Assembly (NCBI GenBank): GCA_934644775.1
Contig: CAKUDB010000007.1
Span: 1-64,000, forward strand
Origin: an uncultured bacterium
GTDB taxonomy: Bacteria; Vulcanimicrobiota; Xenobia; Xenobiales; Xenobiaceae
DNA length: 64,000 bases
Direction: 5' to 3'
Numbering within the stretch: the stretch's first letter is position 1; every line of letters begins with the position of its first letter. Positions 51,051-60,286 of the stretch are shown here, piece after piece. A model generated the notes under the pieces. The model made no database searches. It was given only the letters and a program-made list of their open reading frames with translations, and was not told the DNA's origin. The position numbers and the translations under genes are program-made.

Positions 51051-53504
51051 AGTTTTTTCCTCCGTGGCCATTGGTTTTTGCTCTTGATTATCTGGAGAGA
51101 CAACCTTTCTTTTGGGGGAAAGGTTCGAGCGACTCTGTTTTACTTGGGCTACAAGACTAGGATAAAAGCCATTTAAACGCAAAGCGTTGCCAACTACCGT
51201 TACCGAGCTTAAACTCATAGCTAAAGCAGCTAGAGAAGGGGTAAGTTCTATGCCCCAGGGGCTGAAAACTCCTGCCGCCACAGGAATGGCCAACACATTG
51301 TAAGCGAAAGCCCAAAATAAATTCTGGCGTATATTACCTAAAACAGCTTTGCTTAATTCAATGGCTCTAACAATATCTAGTAGAGAGTTTTTCATCAAGA
51401 CGACGTCGGCCGCCTCGACGGCAATATCGATACCGGTACCTATAGCGATACCGACATCGGCAATTTTTAAAGCTGGAGCATCGTTAATACCATCTCCAAC
51501 TACAATAATTTTGCCCATCTCAGCCTTATATTTTTTGACAATATCAGCTTTTTGGCTAGGCAAAACTTCAGCATAAAGGGCATCGGCTTCGATCTTTTCA
51601 GCAACAGGCTCGGCAGCTAAGCGCCTGTCACCAGTTAAAATAATAGCTTTAATGCCTAGTTTATGTAGACTTTGTACAGCTTCACAGCTATCAGGGCGAA
51701 GCTGATCAGCTAGGACAATAATGCCCACTAAGTTGTCTTTTTGATTGGCCAAATAAAGAATGCTATAGCCCTGAGCCTCATATTCGTTAATGGACTGTAA
51801 CTTTCCAGAGCTGCAATCATTCATAATATTCTTGGCCATATAGCCGCGACTGCCAATCTTCCAAACTTGCTTTTCGATTAGGCCTTCTACCCCACCGCCA
51901 ACGACTTCTTGGAAATTGTCTACTGGAAGAGGCTTTAAGCCTTTGTCTTGAGCAGCTTGGACAACGGCTAACGCCAAAGGATGGCGACTATTTTGCTCTA
52001 AAGAGAGAGCGTAAACTAATACTTCTTCCTGACTATACTTAGCTTCACAAAAAGTCTGATAATCGACTATAGCTGGCTTGCCCTGGGTAATAGTGCCAGT
52101 TTTGTCAAAGATAACCGCTTTAGCTGAGCTTAGTTCTTCCAAACTTTGGGCGTTGCGCACCAAAATACCAAACTGAGCTGCTCGGCCCATACCTACCATG
52201 ATAGCTACCGGCGAAGCTAGTCCTAAAGCACAAGGGCAAGCCACCACCAAGACGGATACGCCATACTTTAAGGCTGTACCCCAATAAATAGGGGCGGATA
52301 GGTCAAACCACAGCGGCACATAATACCAAAGTAAACCGGTTATAAGTGCCAAGGTAAAGACGATCGGTACAAAAACTCTACTGACCTTATCGGCCAAACG
52401 AGCACTAGGAGCCTGGGAATTGGAAGCTTCGTCTACTAGGCGGATTATTTGGGCTAAAGTAGTATCGACACCCACTTGGGAAGCCACAAACTCGAAAGCT
52501 CCTTCACAATTTACCGAGCCGGAAAGGGCCACATCGCCCACTTGCTTAACTACTGGCAAACTTTCGCCAGTTAAAGCCGATTCGTCTAAAGAGCTAGAGC
52601 CGGAGACGATAATACCGTCTACAGGTACAGTCTGGCCAGGCCTCATAATAATAGTGTCGCCTACTAGTACCAAACTGACCGGTCGCTCTTCTTCCGAGCC
52701 GTCCGCTTTTTTTATAAGCGCCGTCTGGGGAGCTAAATCGACCAACTTTTCCAAAGCTAAAGAAGTTTTGGCTTTGGCTCGCCCTTCCAAATATTTGCCC
52801 AAGGTGACAAAAAAGAGTATAAAAGCACAACTATCAAAATAGGTAGCCGAAAGGTAGCCATGTAAAGTTTTGATTAAAAAAGTGTCACAATCTAAGGCTG
52901 AAGAAGAGATTAAGGCCAAGATCTTGTCAATAGACCATAAATTAAAAAGGCTATAGGCAAAAGAGGCCAAAGTGCCCATACAAACTAAAGCGTCCATGTT
53001 GGGCGCTCCAGAGATTAAGCTCTTAAAACCGCTGCTAAAGATCTTGCCATTGATCAACATGGCCAGTAAAGCCAGTAGAGCTTGAGCAACTACAAACCAT
53101 AAGATGTTCGGCCCCAGAGCTATATGCAAAATATCTACCGGCCAGCCGAACATCATAGAAGTGCTGCAAGCTGAGAGAGGCAACAAAAGGACTAAGGTGA
53201 TAAGACAACGCAGCGCTAAAGAGCGTTGCTCGGCCTGGGCGGCCTCAGAGCGTTTTTGGCGATTCTTTCCTTGCCAAATATTTTCATCTTTTAAAAGTTC
53301 AGCCTGATAGCCGACTTCTTGTATAGCTTTAATAACTTCAGTAGCGCAAGGCTGATCTTTATAAAACACCCGCGCCGTACCGGAAAGTAAATTTACCTCG
53401 GCCTGTTCTACCCCATCTAGGGCAGAGATAGCTCGGCTAACGTGAGCTTGACAAGCAGCACAAGCCATACCGGTAATAAGGAACTTATCTCCTCGGGCAG
53501 CCAT
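50838..53504 (-). CDS. copA: Copper-exporting P1B-type ATPase with N- and C-terminal HMA domains
   Basis: The product (888 residues) pumps Cu(I) out of the cytoplasm. It starts with a heavy-metal-associated (HMA) domain with GMACAACQAHVSRAI (CxxC). It has eight membrane helices with the CPC ion motif (VACPCALGLASP, about 422), the phosphorylation site FDKTGTITQGKP (about 467), the SRHPLALAV motif and the GDGINDAPALK hinge. A second HMA domain (about 820-888) with GMMCEKCEMHV lies at the extreme C-terminus, after a linker of about 40 residues. C-terminal HMA is uncommon: usually it is a separate CopZ chaperone. An internal start within the gene may also release it (see the overlapping entry). 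Confidence 0.94.
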   Translation of the reverse strand: MAARGDKFLITGMACAACQAHVSRAISALDGVEQAEVNLLSGTARVFYKDQPCATEVIKAIQEVGYQAELLKDENIWQGKNRQKRSEAAQAEQRSLALRCLITLVLLLPLSACSTSMMFGWPVDILHIALGPNILWFVVAQALLALLAMLINGKIFSSGFKSLISGAPNMDALVCMGTLASFAYSLFNLWSIDKILALISSSALDCDTFLIKTLHGYLSATYFDSCAFILFFVTLGKYLEGRAKAKTSLALEKLVDLAPQTALIKKADGSEEERPVSLVLVGDTIIMRPGQTVPVDGIIVSGSSSLDESALTGESLPVVKQVGDVALSGSVNCEGAFEFVASQVGVDTTLAQIIRLVDEASNSQAPSARLADKVSRVFVPIVFTLALITGLLWYYVPLWFDLSAPIYWGTALKYGVSVLVVACPCALGLASPVAIMVGMGRAAQFGILVRNAQSLEELSSAKAVIFDKTGTITQGKPAIVDYQTFCEAKYSQEEVLVYALSLEQNSRHPLALAVVQAAQDKGLKPLPVDNFQEVVGGGVEGLIEKQVWKIGSRGYMAKNIMNDCSSGKLQSINEYEAQGYSILYLANQKDNLVGIIVLADQLRPDSCEAVQSLHKLGIKAIILTGDRRLAAEPVAEKIEADALYAEVLPSQKADIVKKYKAEMGKIIVVGDGINDAPALKIADVGIAIGTGIDIAVEAADVVLMKNSLLDIVRAIELSKAVLGNIRQNLFWAFAYNVLAIPVAAGVFSPWGIELTPSLAALAMSLSSVTVVGNALRLNGFYPSLVAQVKQSRSNLSPKRKVVSPDNQEQKPMATEEKTMTKILYIEGMMCEKCEMHVTKALESIEGVKVGRIERKQKMVVVELSREVSAEVLREAVEKAGYKVENIVG

Positions 53505-53534
53505 ATCCGATCTTTTTCCTTTTTTAATACCTAA

Positions 53535-54239
53535 TTAGTTGCCAAATACTTGAGTTTTCAAAAAGTTCAAACTTATCTCCTGATTGCGGGAAGAGCGACG
53601 AGGGCGTTCTGAAGAGTCCTTATCTTGGGGCTCTTGATCGATGTTGCGTTGACGGCGTCTGGGCGTCCCCTCTATGTGGCCGAAGATACCGGCCTGAGCT
53701 TCTTTTTTCTCTTGAGCCTTGCGCTCAATATTGGCAAAGCCCGGAGGCATTTCCGAATCGCCCAGATCGGCAAATCCGGGAGGGACTTCTGAACCGGGCA
53801 AACCTAGAGAAGCCGTTTGGGGGCCAGCCTTTTCTAATTTGCGAAGGGCTCCACTCAAATTCGGTTTGCGAGGCGAAGGTGGAGAAGCTGGAGCGGCCAC
53901 TGGAAAAGCTGGAGCAGAAGTTGAAAAAGCCGAAGCGGCAACTGGGGCGGAAGCTGGGGAAGGGGCTAAAGTAGAGCTAAAACTGCTGGAGGAATCGGAA
54001 AATAGTGAACTTCCGCCCCATCTCGGTTGGGAGTAGACACGTTTGGCAGCTTGAGCCCGTCTAGCCTCCAGTTGTTTTTGAGCTTCTTCTCGACGTTCTT
54101 TAAGCTCTATAGCTCTTTCGTCTAAACGAGGCAGAGGAGACCAGGGTAAGACAGAGGGATCGGGAGGTGTAAGAATTTCTTTTCTAATTAAAGCGACTTT
54201 ATCTGCTTTAACAAAAACTAAAGGAGTTAAAATAGCCAT
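53535..54239 (-). CDS. Low-complexity protein with repeated PPGF motif, unknown function
   Basis: The 234-residue product has a charged start with a coiled helix (LDERAIELKERREEAQKQLE), then a Ser/Ala/Pro-rich disordered stretch (about 75-125). A duplicated motif follows, EVPPGFADLG and EMPPGFANIE (about 151-171), then a basic Arg-rich tail (RRRQRNIDQE, RPRRSSRNQE). The same VPPGF motif occurs in the GrpE extension of this genome region. I do not recognise a family. AAAGGG lies eight bases before the ATG. It starts about 230 bases from ftsY and is divergent from it. Confidence 0.7.
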   Translation of the reverse strand: MAILTPLVFVKADKVALIRKEILTPPDPSVLPWSPLPRLDERAIELKERREEAQKQLEARRAQAAKRVYSQPRWGGSSLFSDSSSSFSSTLAPSPASAPVAASAFSTSAPAFPVAAPASPPSPRKPNLSGALRKLEKAGPQTASLGLPGSEVPPGFADLGDSEMPPGFANIERKAQEKKEAQAGIFGHIEGTPRRRQRNIDQEPQDKDSSERPRRSSRNQEISLNFLKTQVFGN

Positions 54240-54466
54240 AATATATACCCTTTCTGCAACAAACCCAAACCATAATCGACCACCTTATTTACCACATAAG
54301 CGAAGGTCTCCCCCTTTATTAAAGCAAAAAGAGAAGGCAAAAAGATATGGTTGGTAAAAATATAAGAGCCGATGAAATTAACTTACACTCTTACATATAA
54401 AAAAACCGATAGCCGGTTGTAAGTCTCCCTAAACGAAAATTTACCACCACTTTTTATAGGAATATT
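54240..54466. other. Divergent region between the PPGF protein and ftsY
   Basis: These 227 bases separate two divergent genes. A short hairpin AACCG (54404-54408) with CGGTT (54414-54418) is followed on the minus strand by a T run, so it looks like a weak minus-strand terminator. I see no clear promoter on either strand and no supported gene. Confidence 0.35.
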
Positions 54467-55633
54467 ATGTTTAATTGGTTCAAACGCAATAAAGAAGAAA
54501 AAGCTACTCCCCCAAAGGCTACTAGCCAAACTACTCCCGAAGCTCCTACCCAACCGACAGTTTCTCAGCCCCCAGCGGAGAAAGTTCCTCAAGAGCCAAA
54601 TGGTAAAAAAGGTTTGCGGGCCTTTTTAGATAGCGCCAAAGAGCTAGCTCTAACGCCAGTCGATCCTTGGTTTAACAAAATGGCCCAAGGATTAGATAAG
54701 ACGCGCCGTCAATTCGTCAACCAAGTCAGCGCCCTCTTCTTTTCCTCTAACAAAATTGACGAAGATTTTTGGGACGAGCTAGAAAGTATCTTACTAACCG
54801 CAGATGTAGGTTTGACAGCCTCAGCCGACATTCTCAAGCGGCTTAAAACTGCTCAAAAAGAGAAAAAAATCACCCAACCAAGCGATTTGTTGACAGAGAT
54901 GAAAGCGATCTTGGGTGATATTTTGCGCCAACATAAAGGGGAAAAATGCGGCTTAGAATTGACTCCCGGTCAATTGAAAGTGGTCATGATGGTAGGGGTC
55001 AACGGTGTGGGCAAAACGACTACAGCCGCCAAATTAGCGGCTAAATTCAAAGCGGACGGCCACAAAGTTATTTTAGCTGCTGCCGATACTTTTAGAGCGG
55101 CAGCTATAGATCAGCTCCAATCCTGGGCCGAGAGGATCGGCGTCGATTTAGTTAGCCACCAAGAAGGCTCCGATCCCAGTGCCGTAGTTTTCGACGCCAT
55201 AAAGGCGGCCCAGGCACGCGGTTGTGATTTAGTCATTATCGATACGGCCGGCCGACTCCACAACAAAGCCAACCTTATGGAAGAGCTGGGCAAAATTAGA
55301 CGGGTCTGTCATAAAGCTTGTCCGGGGGCCCCTCACGAAACTTGGTTAGTCGTCGACGCCACTACCGGTCAAAATGCTTTGGAGCAAGCTAAGGTATTTA
55401 ATCGCGCTGCAGAGCTAACCGGCGTGGTCATGTGCAAATTAGACGGAACTGGCAAGGGCGGAGTCGTTATCGCCGTCGGAGAAGAGTTTCACTTGCCGGT
55501 GCGCTATATAGGTGTAGGCGAAGCGGTCGACGATTTGCGCGAATTTGATCCCGATCTTTTCTTAGAGGCCCTCTTTGCTGAGCCGGCCAACTACAAGGAG
55601 ATTGAGACTAAAGCCGAAGCTGACGAAGCTTAA
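54467..55633 (+). CDS. ftsY: Signal recognition particle receptor FtsY
   Basis: FtsY is the GTPase receptor that brings SRP-bound ribosomes to the membrane. The 388-residue product has a charged N-terminal A domain rich in Pro/Thr, an N domain (about 95-165), and the G domain with GVNGVGKTTTAAKLA (P loop), DTFRAAAIDQLQ, IDTAGRLHNKANLMEEL and CKLDGTGKGGV. The A domain is short compared with enterobacterial FtsY. AGGAATATT lies before the ATG. Confidence 0.97.
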   Translation: MFNWFKRNKEEKATPPKATSQTTPEAPTQPTVSQPPAEKVPQEPNGKKGLRAFLDSAKELALTPVDPWFNKMAQGLDKTRRQFVNQVSALFFSSNKIDEDFWDELESILLTADVGLTASADILKRLKTAQKEKKITQPSDLLTEMKAILGDILRQHKGEKCGLELTPGQLKVVMMVGVNGVGKTTTAAKLAAKFKADGHKVILAAADTFRAAAIDQLQSWAERIGVDLVSHQEGSDPSAVVFDAIKAAQARGCDLVIIDTAGRLHNKANLMEELGKIRRVCHKACPGAPHETWLVVDATTGQNALEQAKVFNRAAELTGVVMCKLDGTGKGGVVIAVGEEFHLPVRYIGVGEAVDDLREFDPDLFLEALFAEPANYKEIETKAEADEA

Positions 55634-55709
55634 AAATGGGTTTAGTTTGCCTAACTCTATAAAATCTATAAAAGAATTGCCTTTACAGAAAGGGCTACTG
55701 CGATTATAA

Positions 55710-56477
55710 ATGGCCAAATTGTGTTCTAAAAATGCTCTGCGCAAGATTGCTAGCCTGTGCCTAAAATCGGCCAAGGTGTTAATGGCTTCAGGTGCAGAGA
55801 CCAATCGAGTAGAAACTACCGTAGAGCACATTGGCCAAGCTTGCGGTACTCCAGTTGAAAGCTACGCCACACCAACGGGCATTACAGTTACGGTCGGTCG
55901 CGAGCGCACTATTACTATTGTCACCAGAGTTAAAAACCGTACTATCGACTTGGCCAAAGTTATTGCCGTCAACTCTATTTCTCGCGATCTGGCCGCTGGT
56001 AAAATATCCTTCCAAAGTGCCGATAAAGCGGTCGACGAAATTATTCGCAAACCTCCGCTGTATAACCAAACTACTATGTATATATTTCAGGCTATCTGTT
56101 GCGCCGGCTTCGGCATGATGATCGCCGGAAATTTAATTTCTATTATCCCTTCACTATTAGTCGGACTGCTGGCCAAATATGTCGAGCAAAAATGTGCCAA
56201 ACTGGCCCCCTTCCTAATGGTATTTCTTAACGGCTTAGCCGTGACCATTTTTGCCGATATTTGGTGTTTATTCTTCTCTAGCGTAGAACATCGGGCTATA
56301 GTTATCGCCGGAATGGTACCTCTGCTACCCGGCCTAGCTCTAACCAATGCTATAGCCGACCTTATGGCCGGCGAATTGCTTGCCGGTATCGCCCGCACTA
56401 CCGACGCAACTCTAACTAGCGCAGCCCTGGCCGCCGGAGCGGTAGTCGGTATGAGTATGGGGCAATGGTTCTTATGA
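55710..56477 (+). CDS. Threonine/serine exporter, large component (ThrE N-terminal/YjjP-like)
   Basis: The 255-residue product has a soluble N-terminal part (KVLMASGAETNRVETTVEHI, SYATPTGITVTVGRERTITI) followed by five membrane helices (about 118-255: ICCAGFGMMIAGNLISIIPS and others). This matches the ThrE N-terminal domain (DUF1212, YjjP), which in some bacteria is one chain with the C-terminal domain and in others split, as here. The partner gene starts inside its last codons. Substrate by family: threonine, serine or small dicarboxylates such as succinate (YjjPB). Confidence 0.9.
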   Translation: MAKLCSKNALRKIASLCLKSAKVLMASGAETNRVETTVEHIGQACGTPVESYATPTGITVTVGRERTITIVTRVKNRTIDLAKVIAVNSISRDLAAGKISFQSADKAVDEIIRKPPLYNQTTMYIFQAICCAGFGMMIAGNLISIIPSLLVGLLAKYVEQKCAKLAPFLMVFLNGLAVTIFADIWCLFFSSVEHRAIVIAGMVPLLPGLALTNAIADLMAGELLAGIARTTDATLTSAALAAGAVVGMSMGQWFL

Positions 56478-57082
56478 GCGACTTTTTTATCGGTTGGTTT
56501 GGAGCAATTCTGGGTTTAGTCGGCTGCGCCGTCTTCTTTCGTATCCCCGTTCGAGCTATCCTCGGTTGCACTTTGGCCGGACTTTTGGGCTGGCAAGTAA
56601 ATTATATGCTGGGCACTTGGGGAATAGGCCCTATATATTGTAGCTTTATCGGCACACTTACTATATCTTTATGTAGTGAAAGCTTGGCCAGAGCTTTGCG
56701 TATGCCTTCAACAGTTTTCATCTTACCGGGCGTCTTCCCCTTAGTTCCGGGAATCCTGACTTACAATTCTATGACCTATATTATCCGTGGTCAAACCGAT
56801 TTAGCCTTACAAGACGGTATGAATGCTATGCTTATCGCCAGCGGTATAGCTGTAGGTATGCTTATGGGAACAGCCTTATCAAAAGGAGTTATCAATCCGG
56901 GTTTATCTAGTTTACATACCAGTTTACAAGACGATTTTGATATTTCTATACCTGAATTGGTCGATAAGAATGATTCTACCGAGCTTCCCGCTCAAAGTGA
57001 GCGCTCGCTTAGCAAACGCACTCAGCGTATCCAAAACCGCCGCAATAAATATCGTAAAATTAAGGAAAACCACAAGATATAG
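56474..57082 (+). CDS. Threonine/serine exporter, small component (ThrE_2/YjjB-like)
   Basis: The 202-residue product has four or five membrane helices (WFGAILGLVGCAVFFRIPVR, LAGLLGWQVNYMLGTWGIGP, VFILPGVFPLVPGILTYNSM) and a basic tail from about 150. It is the DUF3815/YjjB half of the split exporter. I start it at the ATG at 56474, overlapping the upstream stop (ATGA); an in-frame ATG at 56465 is three codons earlier. The pair should act together in the inner membrane. Confidence 0.9.
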   Translation: MSDFFIGWFGAILGLVGCAVFFRIPVRAILGCTLAGLLGWQVNYMLGTWGIGPIYCSFIGTLTISLCSESLARALRMPSTVFILPGVFPLVPGILTYNSMTYIIRGQTDLALQDGMNAMLIASGIAVGMLMGTALSKGVINPGLSSLHTSLQDDFDISIPELVDKNDSTELPAQSERSLSKRTQRIQNRRNKYRKIKENHKI

Positions 57083-57195
57083 CGAAGAGCCTTGCAAATT
57101 TTCTAGTGGCAGAGCTGGCCTTATCGATAAGTAAAGTGATCGGCTTTTAGGTCGTGCCTAGAAAAAATATTCAAAAATAATTGCTGTCGCTGAAT

Positions 57196-58506
57196 ATGAG
57201 CAAAAAGTTTAAAGAAAAAGTATTGCGCGATCCCCTTTATGGCAATATAGCCATAAATCATCCCTTGATTCTGGAGCTTATCGATTCTATGGAGTTTCAG
57301 AGACTGAGGCGTATACGCCAACTGGGGATGTGTTTTAGTGTCTTTCACGGTGCCGAGCACTCTCGCTTTCAGCATTCTATAGGCACAATGTGGCTTATGC
57401 AGCGTATCCTTACTTATTGGCATGACAATCGCCTATTGAAGACGCCGCCAGAAACGATCTTAGCCGCCCAGGCAGCCGCTCTGTTACATGATATAGGCCA
57501 CGGCCCCTTTTCTCATGCTCTAGAAAATGCTTTTTCCAAAGTTAATCATGAGGAGCTCAGTTTAAGAATAGTCCGCCGCTTAGCTCCTTTATTTGCTAAA
57601 TACTCACTTAATGTTGAGGATACTATAGCTATAATGAAGGGCACTTATGCCCAGCCGGTCTTCCATGAGTTGCTTTCCAGCCAATTAGATGTAGATCGTA
57701 TGGATTATTTGCAACGCGATTCCCTTTATACCGGCGCTAAATACGGACTTTTCGACATCGATCGCATTATTTATACGATACGTCCCTTCAAAAATAGCGA
57801 AGGTAAATATTATTGTGCCGTCGATCACAAAGGGTGTGAGGCTGTCGAAGGTTATTTATTCTGCCGCTACTTTATGCACTGGCAAGTCTATTTGCATAAA
57901 ACGGTACGCTCCTACGAAACCTTACTGCGCGTTATCCTTAAAAGAGCCCACTACCTTTACGAAAATGCTCCTGAGTCTTTAGACTTGCCTCGCAATTTGT
58001 ATTTCCTCTTTGAATCGAACCAAGCTGAAGACGAAGGCCATTTCTTAGATAATTATTTGCAAATCGACGATTTTGACTTTTACCATACCTTGAAACTTTG
58101 GAGTCAAAGTTCCGACGAAGTAATGGCCGATCTTTCCCGCCGCTTTTTAGGCAGACGTCCATTTAAAGCTTTCGACGATCCTGGCGACGGCCCCATTACC
58201 GACAAAATAAGAAAATATGTCCAGAAAAGTTTGGGCCCCAATTGGGAGTGGTATTTCCATAAAGATACTCCCCAGAATTTGGGTTACGATATTTATCAAC
58301 CGGGAAGAGCTACTTCTCCTATTCGTATTTTGGATAATCCACCCAACAACACTTGGAAAGAGATCTCTCAAGCTAGCCGCACCAAAGCTATCGAAGCCCT
58401 CTCTGAGCCGGTTCGTCGCAGCTTACTTATGTTGCCACGCGACTGCTACCAACATATAAAGCCTTGGTTAGAAAAAGATCGCCCCTACCAAAGTACCATG
58501 TTTTAA
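57196..58506 (+). CDS. HD-domain phosphohydrolase (dGTPase/SAMHD1-like family)
   Basis: The 436-residue product belongs to the HD superfamily with a dGTPase-like core. The metal ligands are visible as HGAEHSRFQHSIGTMWLMQR, AALLHDIGHGPFSHALE (HD) and LDVDRMDYLQRDSLYTGA. The first line DPLYGNIAINHPLILELIDS is the typical opening of the family. Members hydrolyse dNTPs or act on unknown nucleotides. I use the ATG at 57196; an in-frame TTG five codons upstream also exists, and the ribosome binding site is weak in both cases. A 21-bp terminator hairpin follows. Confidence 0.88.
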   Translation: MSKKFKEKVLRDPLYGNIAINHPLILELIDSMEFQRLRRIRQLGMCFSVFHGAEHSRFQHSIGTMWLMQRILTYWHDNRLLKTPPETILAAQAAALLHDIGHGPFSHALENAFSKVNHEELSLRIVRRLAPLFAKYSLNVEDTIAIMKGTYAQPVFHELLSSQLDVDRMDYLQRDSLYTGAKYGLFDIDRIIYTIRPFKNSEGKYYCAVDHKGCEAVEGYLFCRYFMHWQVYLHKTVRSYETLLRVILKRAHYLYENAPESLDLPRNLYFLFESNQAEDEGHFLDNYLQIDDFDFYHTLKLWSQSSDEVMADLSRRFLGRRPFKAFDDPGDGPITDKIRKYVQKSLGPNWEWYFHKDTPQNLGYDIYQPGRATSPIRILDNPPNNTWKEISQASRTKAIEALSEPVRRSLLMLPRDCYQHIKPWLEKDRPYQSTMF

Positions 58507-58521
58507 GCCTTACAAAGTTTT

Positions 58522-58570
58522 CTTAAACAAAAAGGAGCTGCCTTATATAGGCAGCTCCTTTTTGTTTAAG
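58522..58570. terminator. Bidirectional terminator, 21-bp perfect stem
   Basis: 58522-58542 and 58550-58570 are perfect inverted repeats around a seven-base loop. Each arm holds a run of A or T at its outer end, so the hairpin works for both the plus-strand HD gene and the minus-strand prepilin gene. Confidence 0.9.
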
Positions 58571-58623
58571 AGAGGGTAAAGCTCTTCTTTTAATCTTACC
58601 CTCTATAGGGCTTACTACATTGA

Positions 58624-59589
58624 TTATTTCATATTGTTGCGAGGGATAACCGTTATATCATATTGTAAAGTGTAAGCTCCCAAACGACTAGAAGCGCCAC
58701 TAAGCGTATCGAGCTTTCTTAAGGCCTGAGCATTACTCATATCTAAATTTTCTTCATGCTTTAGAGTATCACCTAAAGTTAAGCCGCGTTGTTGCTGGGC
58801 GCGACGCAATTCAGCCAAACGGGCTGACTTAATTACCAAAGTAACTTCCGGCTTATTGGTGACAACGCGGAAAGCCACGATACAATCGGCCAAAATTTGT
58901 ACTTTACATTTTCTAAGTTCTGTTTTAGTGAAAAGGTTTATTCCGCCACCGGCAATTTCCGGCTGAACCATATAGTCCTTTAAGTCACCAGATTCCAATA
59001 GATTTCCCCGATTGGGAATTTCACAACGGATCAGCCACTTATGGGGGCAAGACTCGGAGTTACCACAAATATCTTTTATAGTTCCGCCATATTTGTCTTT
59101 ATGTAATTTAGGCCCGACAGTCGATACATAATAGAGCACATTCTTATTCCAATTGGGAATACCTGAATCGCTGCGCGAGAAACGCTCGGAGGCGCTAATT
59201 ACTCCCGATCCAGTAGTACCAGAGCCACCACCATTTTCATTGTAAGCTGAAAGCATCCATATAGCTTGTCCGTAATGGGGCTCCTTAGGCTCATCTATTT
59301 TGTCTCCAGTGAGAACCTTCTTTACATTGCTCGGATTATACTGCTCATAAACAGCTAAACCTAGACCACCGAAGCTGGCCCGCCTAATATCATCCATGGC
59401 AAAGACGCCCACTTTACGCATCATAGTTTGGGTAACGGTACGTCCCTCAATGCTGCGCCAAGAATCCATGCCGTATTGTACGACAGTAAAGAGCACCAGC
59501 ATTAGTACACTAAAAACTCCGGTAGTAATTAAAACCTCAACTAAAGTAGCACCTAAACTGTCTTTTCGGCGGCTTGGAACAATATTCAT
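58624..59589 (-). CDS. Prepilin-like protein (GspJ-like candidate)
   Basis: The 321-residue product carries a type IV prepilin N-terminus: a short basic leader, then GATLVEVLITTGVFSVLMLV with cleavage after Gly and the conserved Glu at +5. It continues into a globular domain with four or more cysteines (CGNSESCPHKWLIRC, RKCKVQILADC). This length and the position after another prepilin gene suit a minor pseudopilin such as GspJ, but I cannot exclude a type IV pilus protein. It starts 17 bases after the upstream prepilin gene. It could serve the T2SS at 39-48 kb. Confidence 0.78.
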   Translation of the reverse strand: MNIVPSRRKDSLGATLVEVLITTGVFSVLMLVLFTVVQYGMDSWRSIEGRTVTQTMMRKVGVFAMDDIRRASFGGLGLAVYEQYNPSNVKKVLTGDKIDEPKEPHYGQAIWMLSAYNENGGGSGTTGSGVISASERFSRSDSGIPNWNKNVLYYVSTVGPKLHKDKYGGTIKDICGNSESCPHKWLIRCEIPNRGNLLESGDLKDYMVQPEIAGGGINLFTKTELRKCKVQILADCIVAFRVVTNKPEVTLVIKSARLAELRRAQQQRGLTLGDTLKHEENLDMSNAQALRKLDTLSGASSRLGAYTLQYDITVIPRNNMK

Positions 59590-59606
59590 ATTATTAAGCT
59601 GCCCTC

Positions 59607-60212
59607 CTAGAACTCCGAGCTAATATTATAAAGTCGGCTCATCTCACAACGCAAAATACCGGCATGGGTCATACTCAAAGTAGTGGTATCCTTTGCTCCT
59701 CCCACTTGCATATTTCCATTGTCGGAACTATACTCGTATACCTTATCGCCACTTTTGCCCCACCAAACTACCACATCGAGTTTTACTAGCTGGTTGTCAA
59801 TAGTAGTACCTCCCACCGGGGTACCGCTATCAGTATTATCTACTCTACTGGAACTAAGTTCCCAAACAAAAGTAGTATTGTTTAGATTTTTAATACCGGA
59901 AGCTACTACTCCACCTTTTTTTAGCTTATCAAAAGCGTCCTTATCTGCTTCTTTATCTACTTTGTTGACAATATTGTAAACATCTTTGGTCAGTACAGTC
60001 TCGGCAACGATAACACCCGCTGTTAGGTCGGTAGTCTTTTGACTGGCTTTCATGGAGCCGGTAAAAACAGCTAAAACCAAAAGAAGAGTGACAGACATGA
60101 TACCTACTGAAACCATAAGCTCCAGCAAGCTAAACCCTGTACACTTTTGACGACGCTCCAATATATAATGGCTGGATGAATATTGATTATTCATGCAGCA
60201 GCTGCCCCTCAT
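59607..60212 (-). CDS. Prepilin-like protein (GspI/GspV-like candidate)
   Basis: The 201-residue product has a leader of about 24 residues (MRGSCCMNNQYSSSHYILER) and the prepilin motif CTGFSLLELMVSVGIMSVTL, cleaved between Gly and Phe with Glu at +5. The rest is a small beta-rich domain. I start it at the ATG at 60212, which has AAAGGA nine bases upstream; ATGs at 60236 and 60194 are in frame. It pairs with the gene at 58624-59589. A minor pseudopilin of the T2SS is the likeliest role. Confidence 0.75.
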   Translation of the reverse strand: MRGSCCMNNQYSSSHYILERRQKCTGFSLLELMVSVGIMSVTLLLVLAVFTGSMKASQKTTDLTAGVIVAETVLTKDVYNIVNKVDKEADKDAFDKLKKGGVVASGIKNLNNTTFVWELSSSRVDNTDSGTPVGGTTIDNQLVKLDVVVWWGKSGDKVYEYSSDNGNMQVGGAKDTTTLSMTHAGILRCEMSRLYNISSEF

Positions 60213-60286
60213 AACATTCGTTCCTTTAACTATCAAAAAAAGCCTCTAAGGCTCCGCGCAAATTTACCGCTCCATTATAGCAAAAA

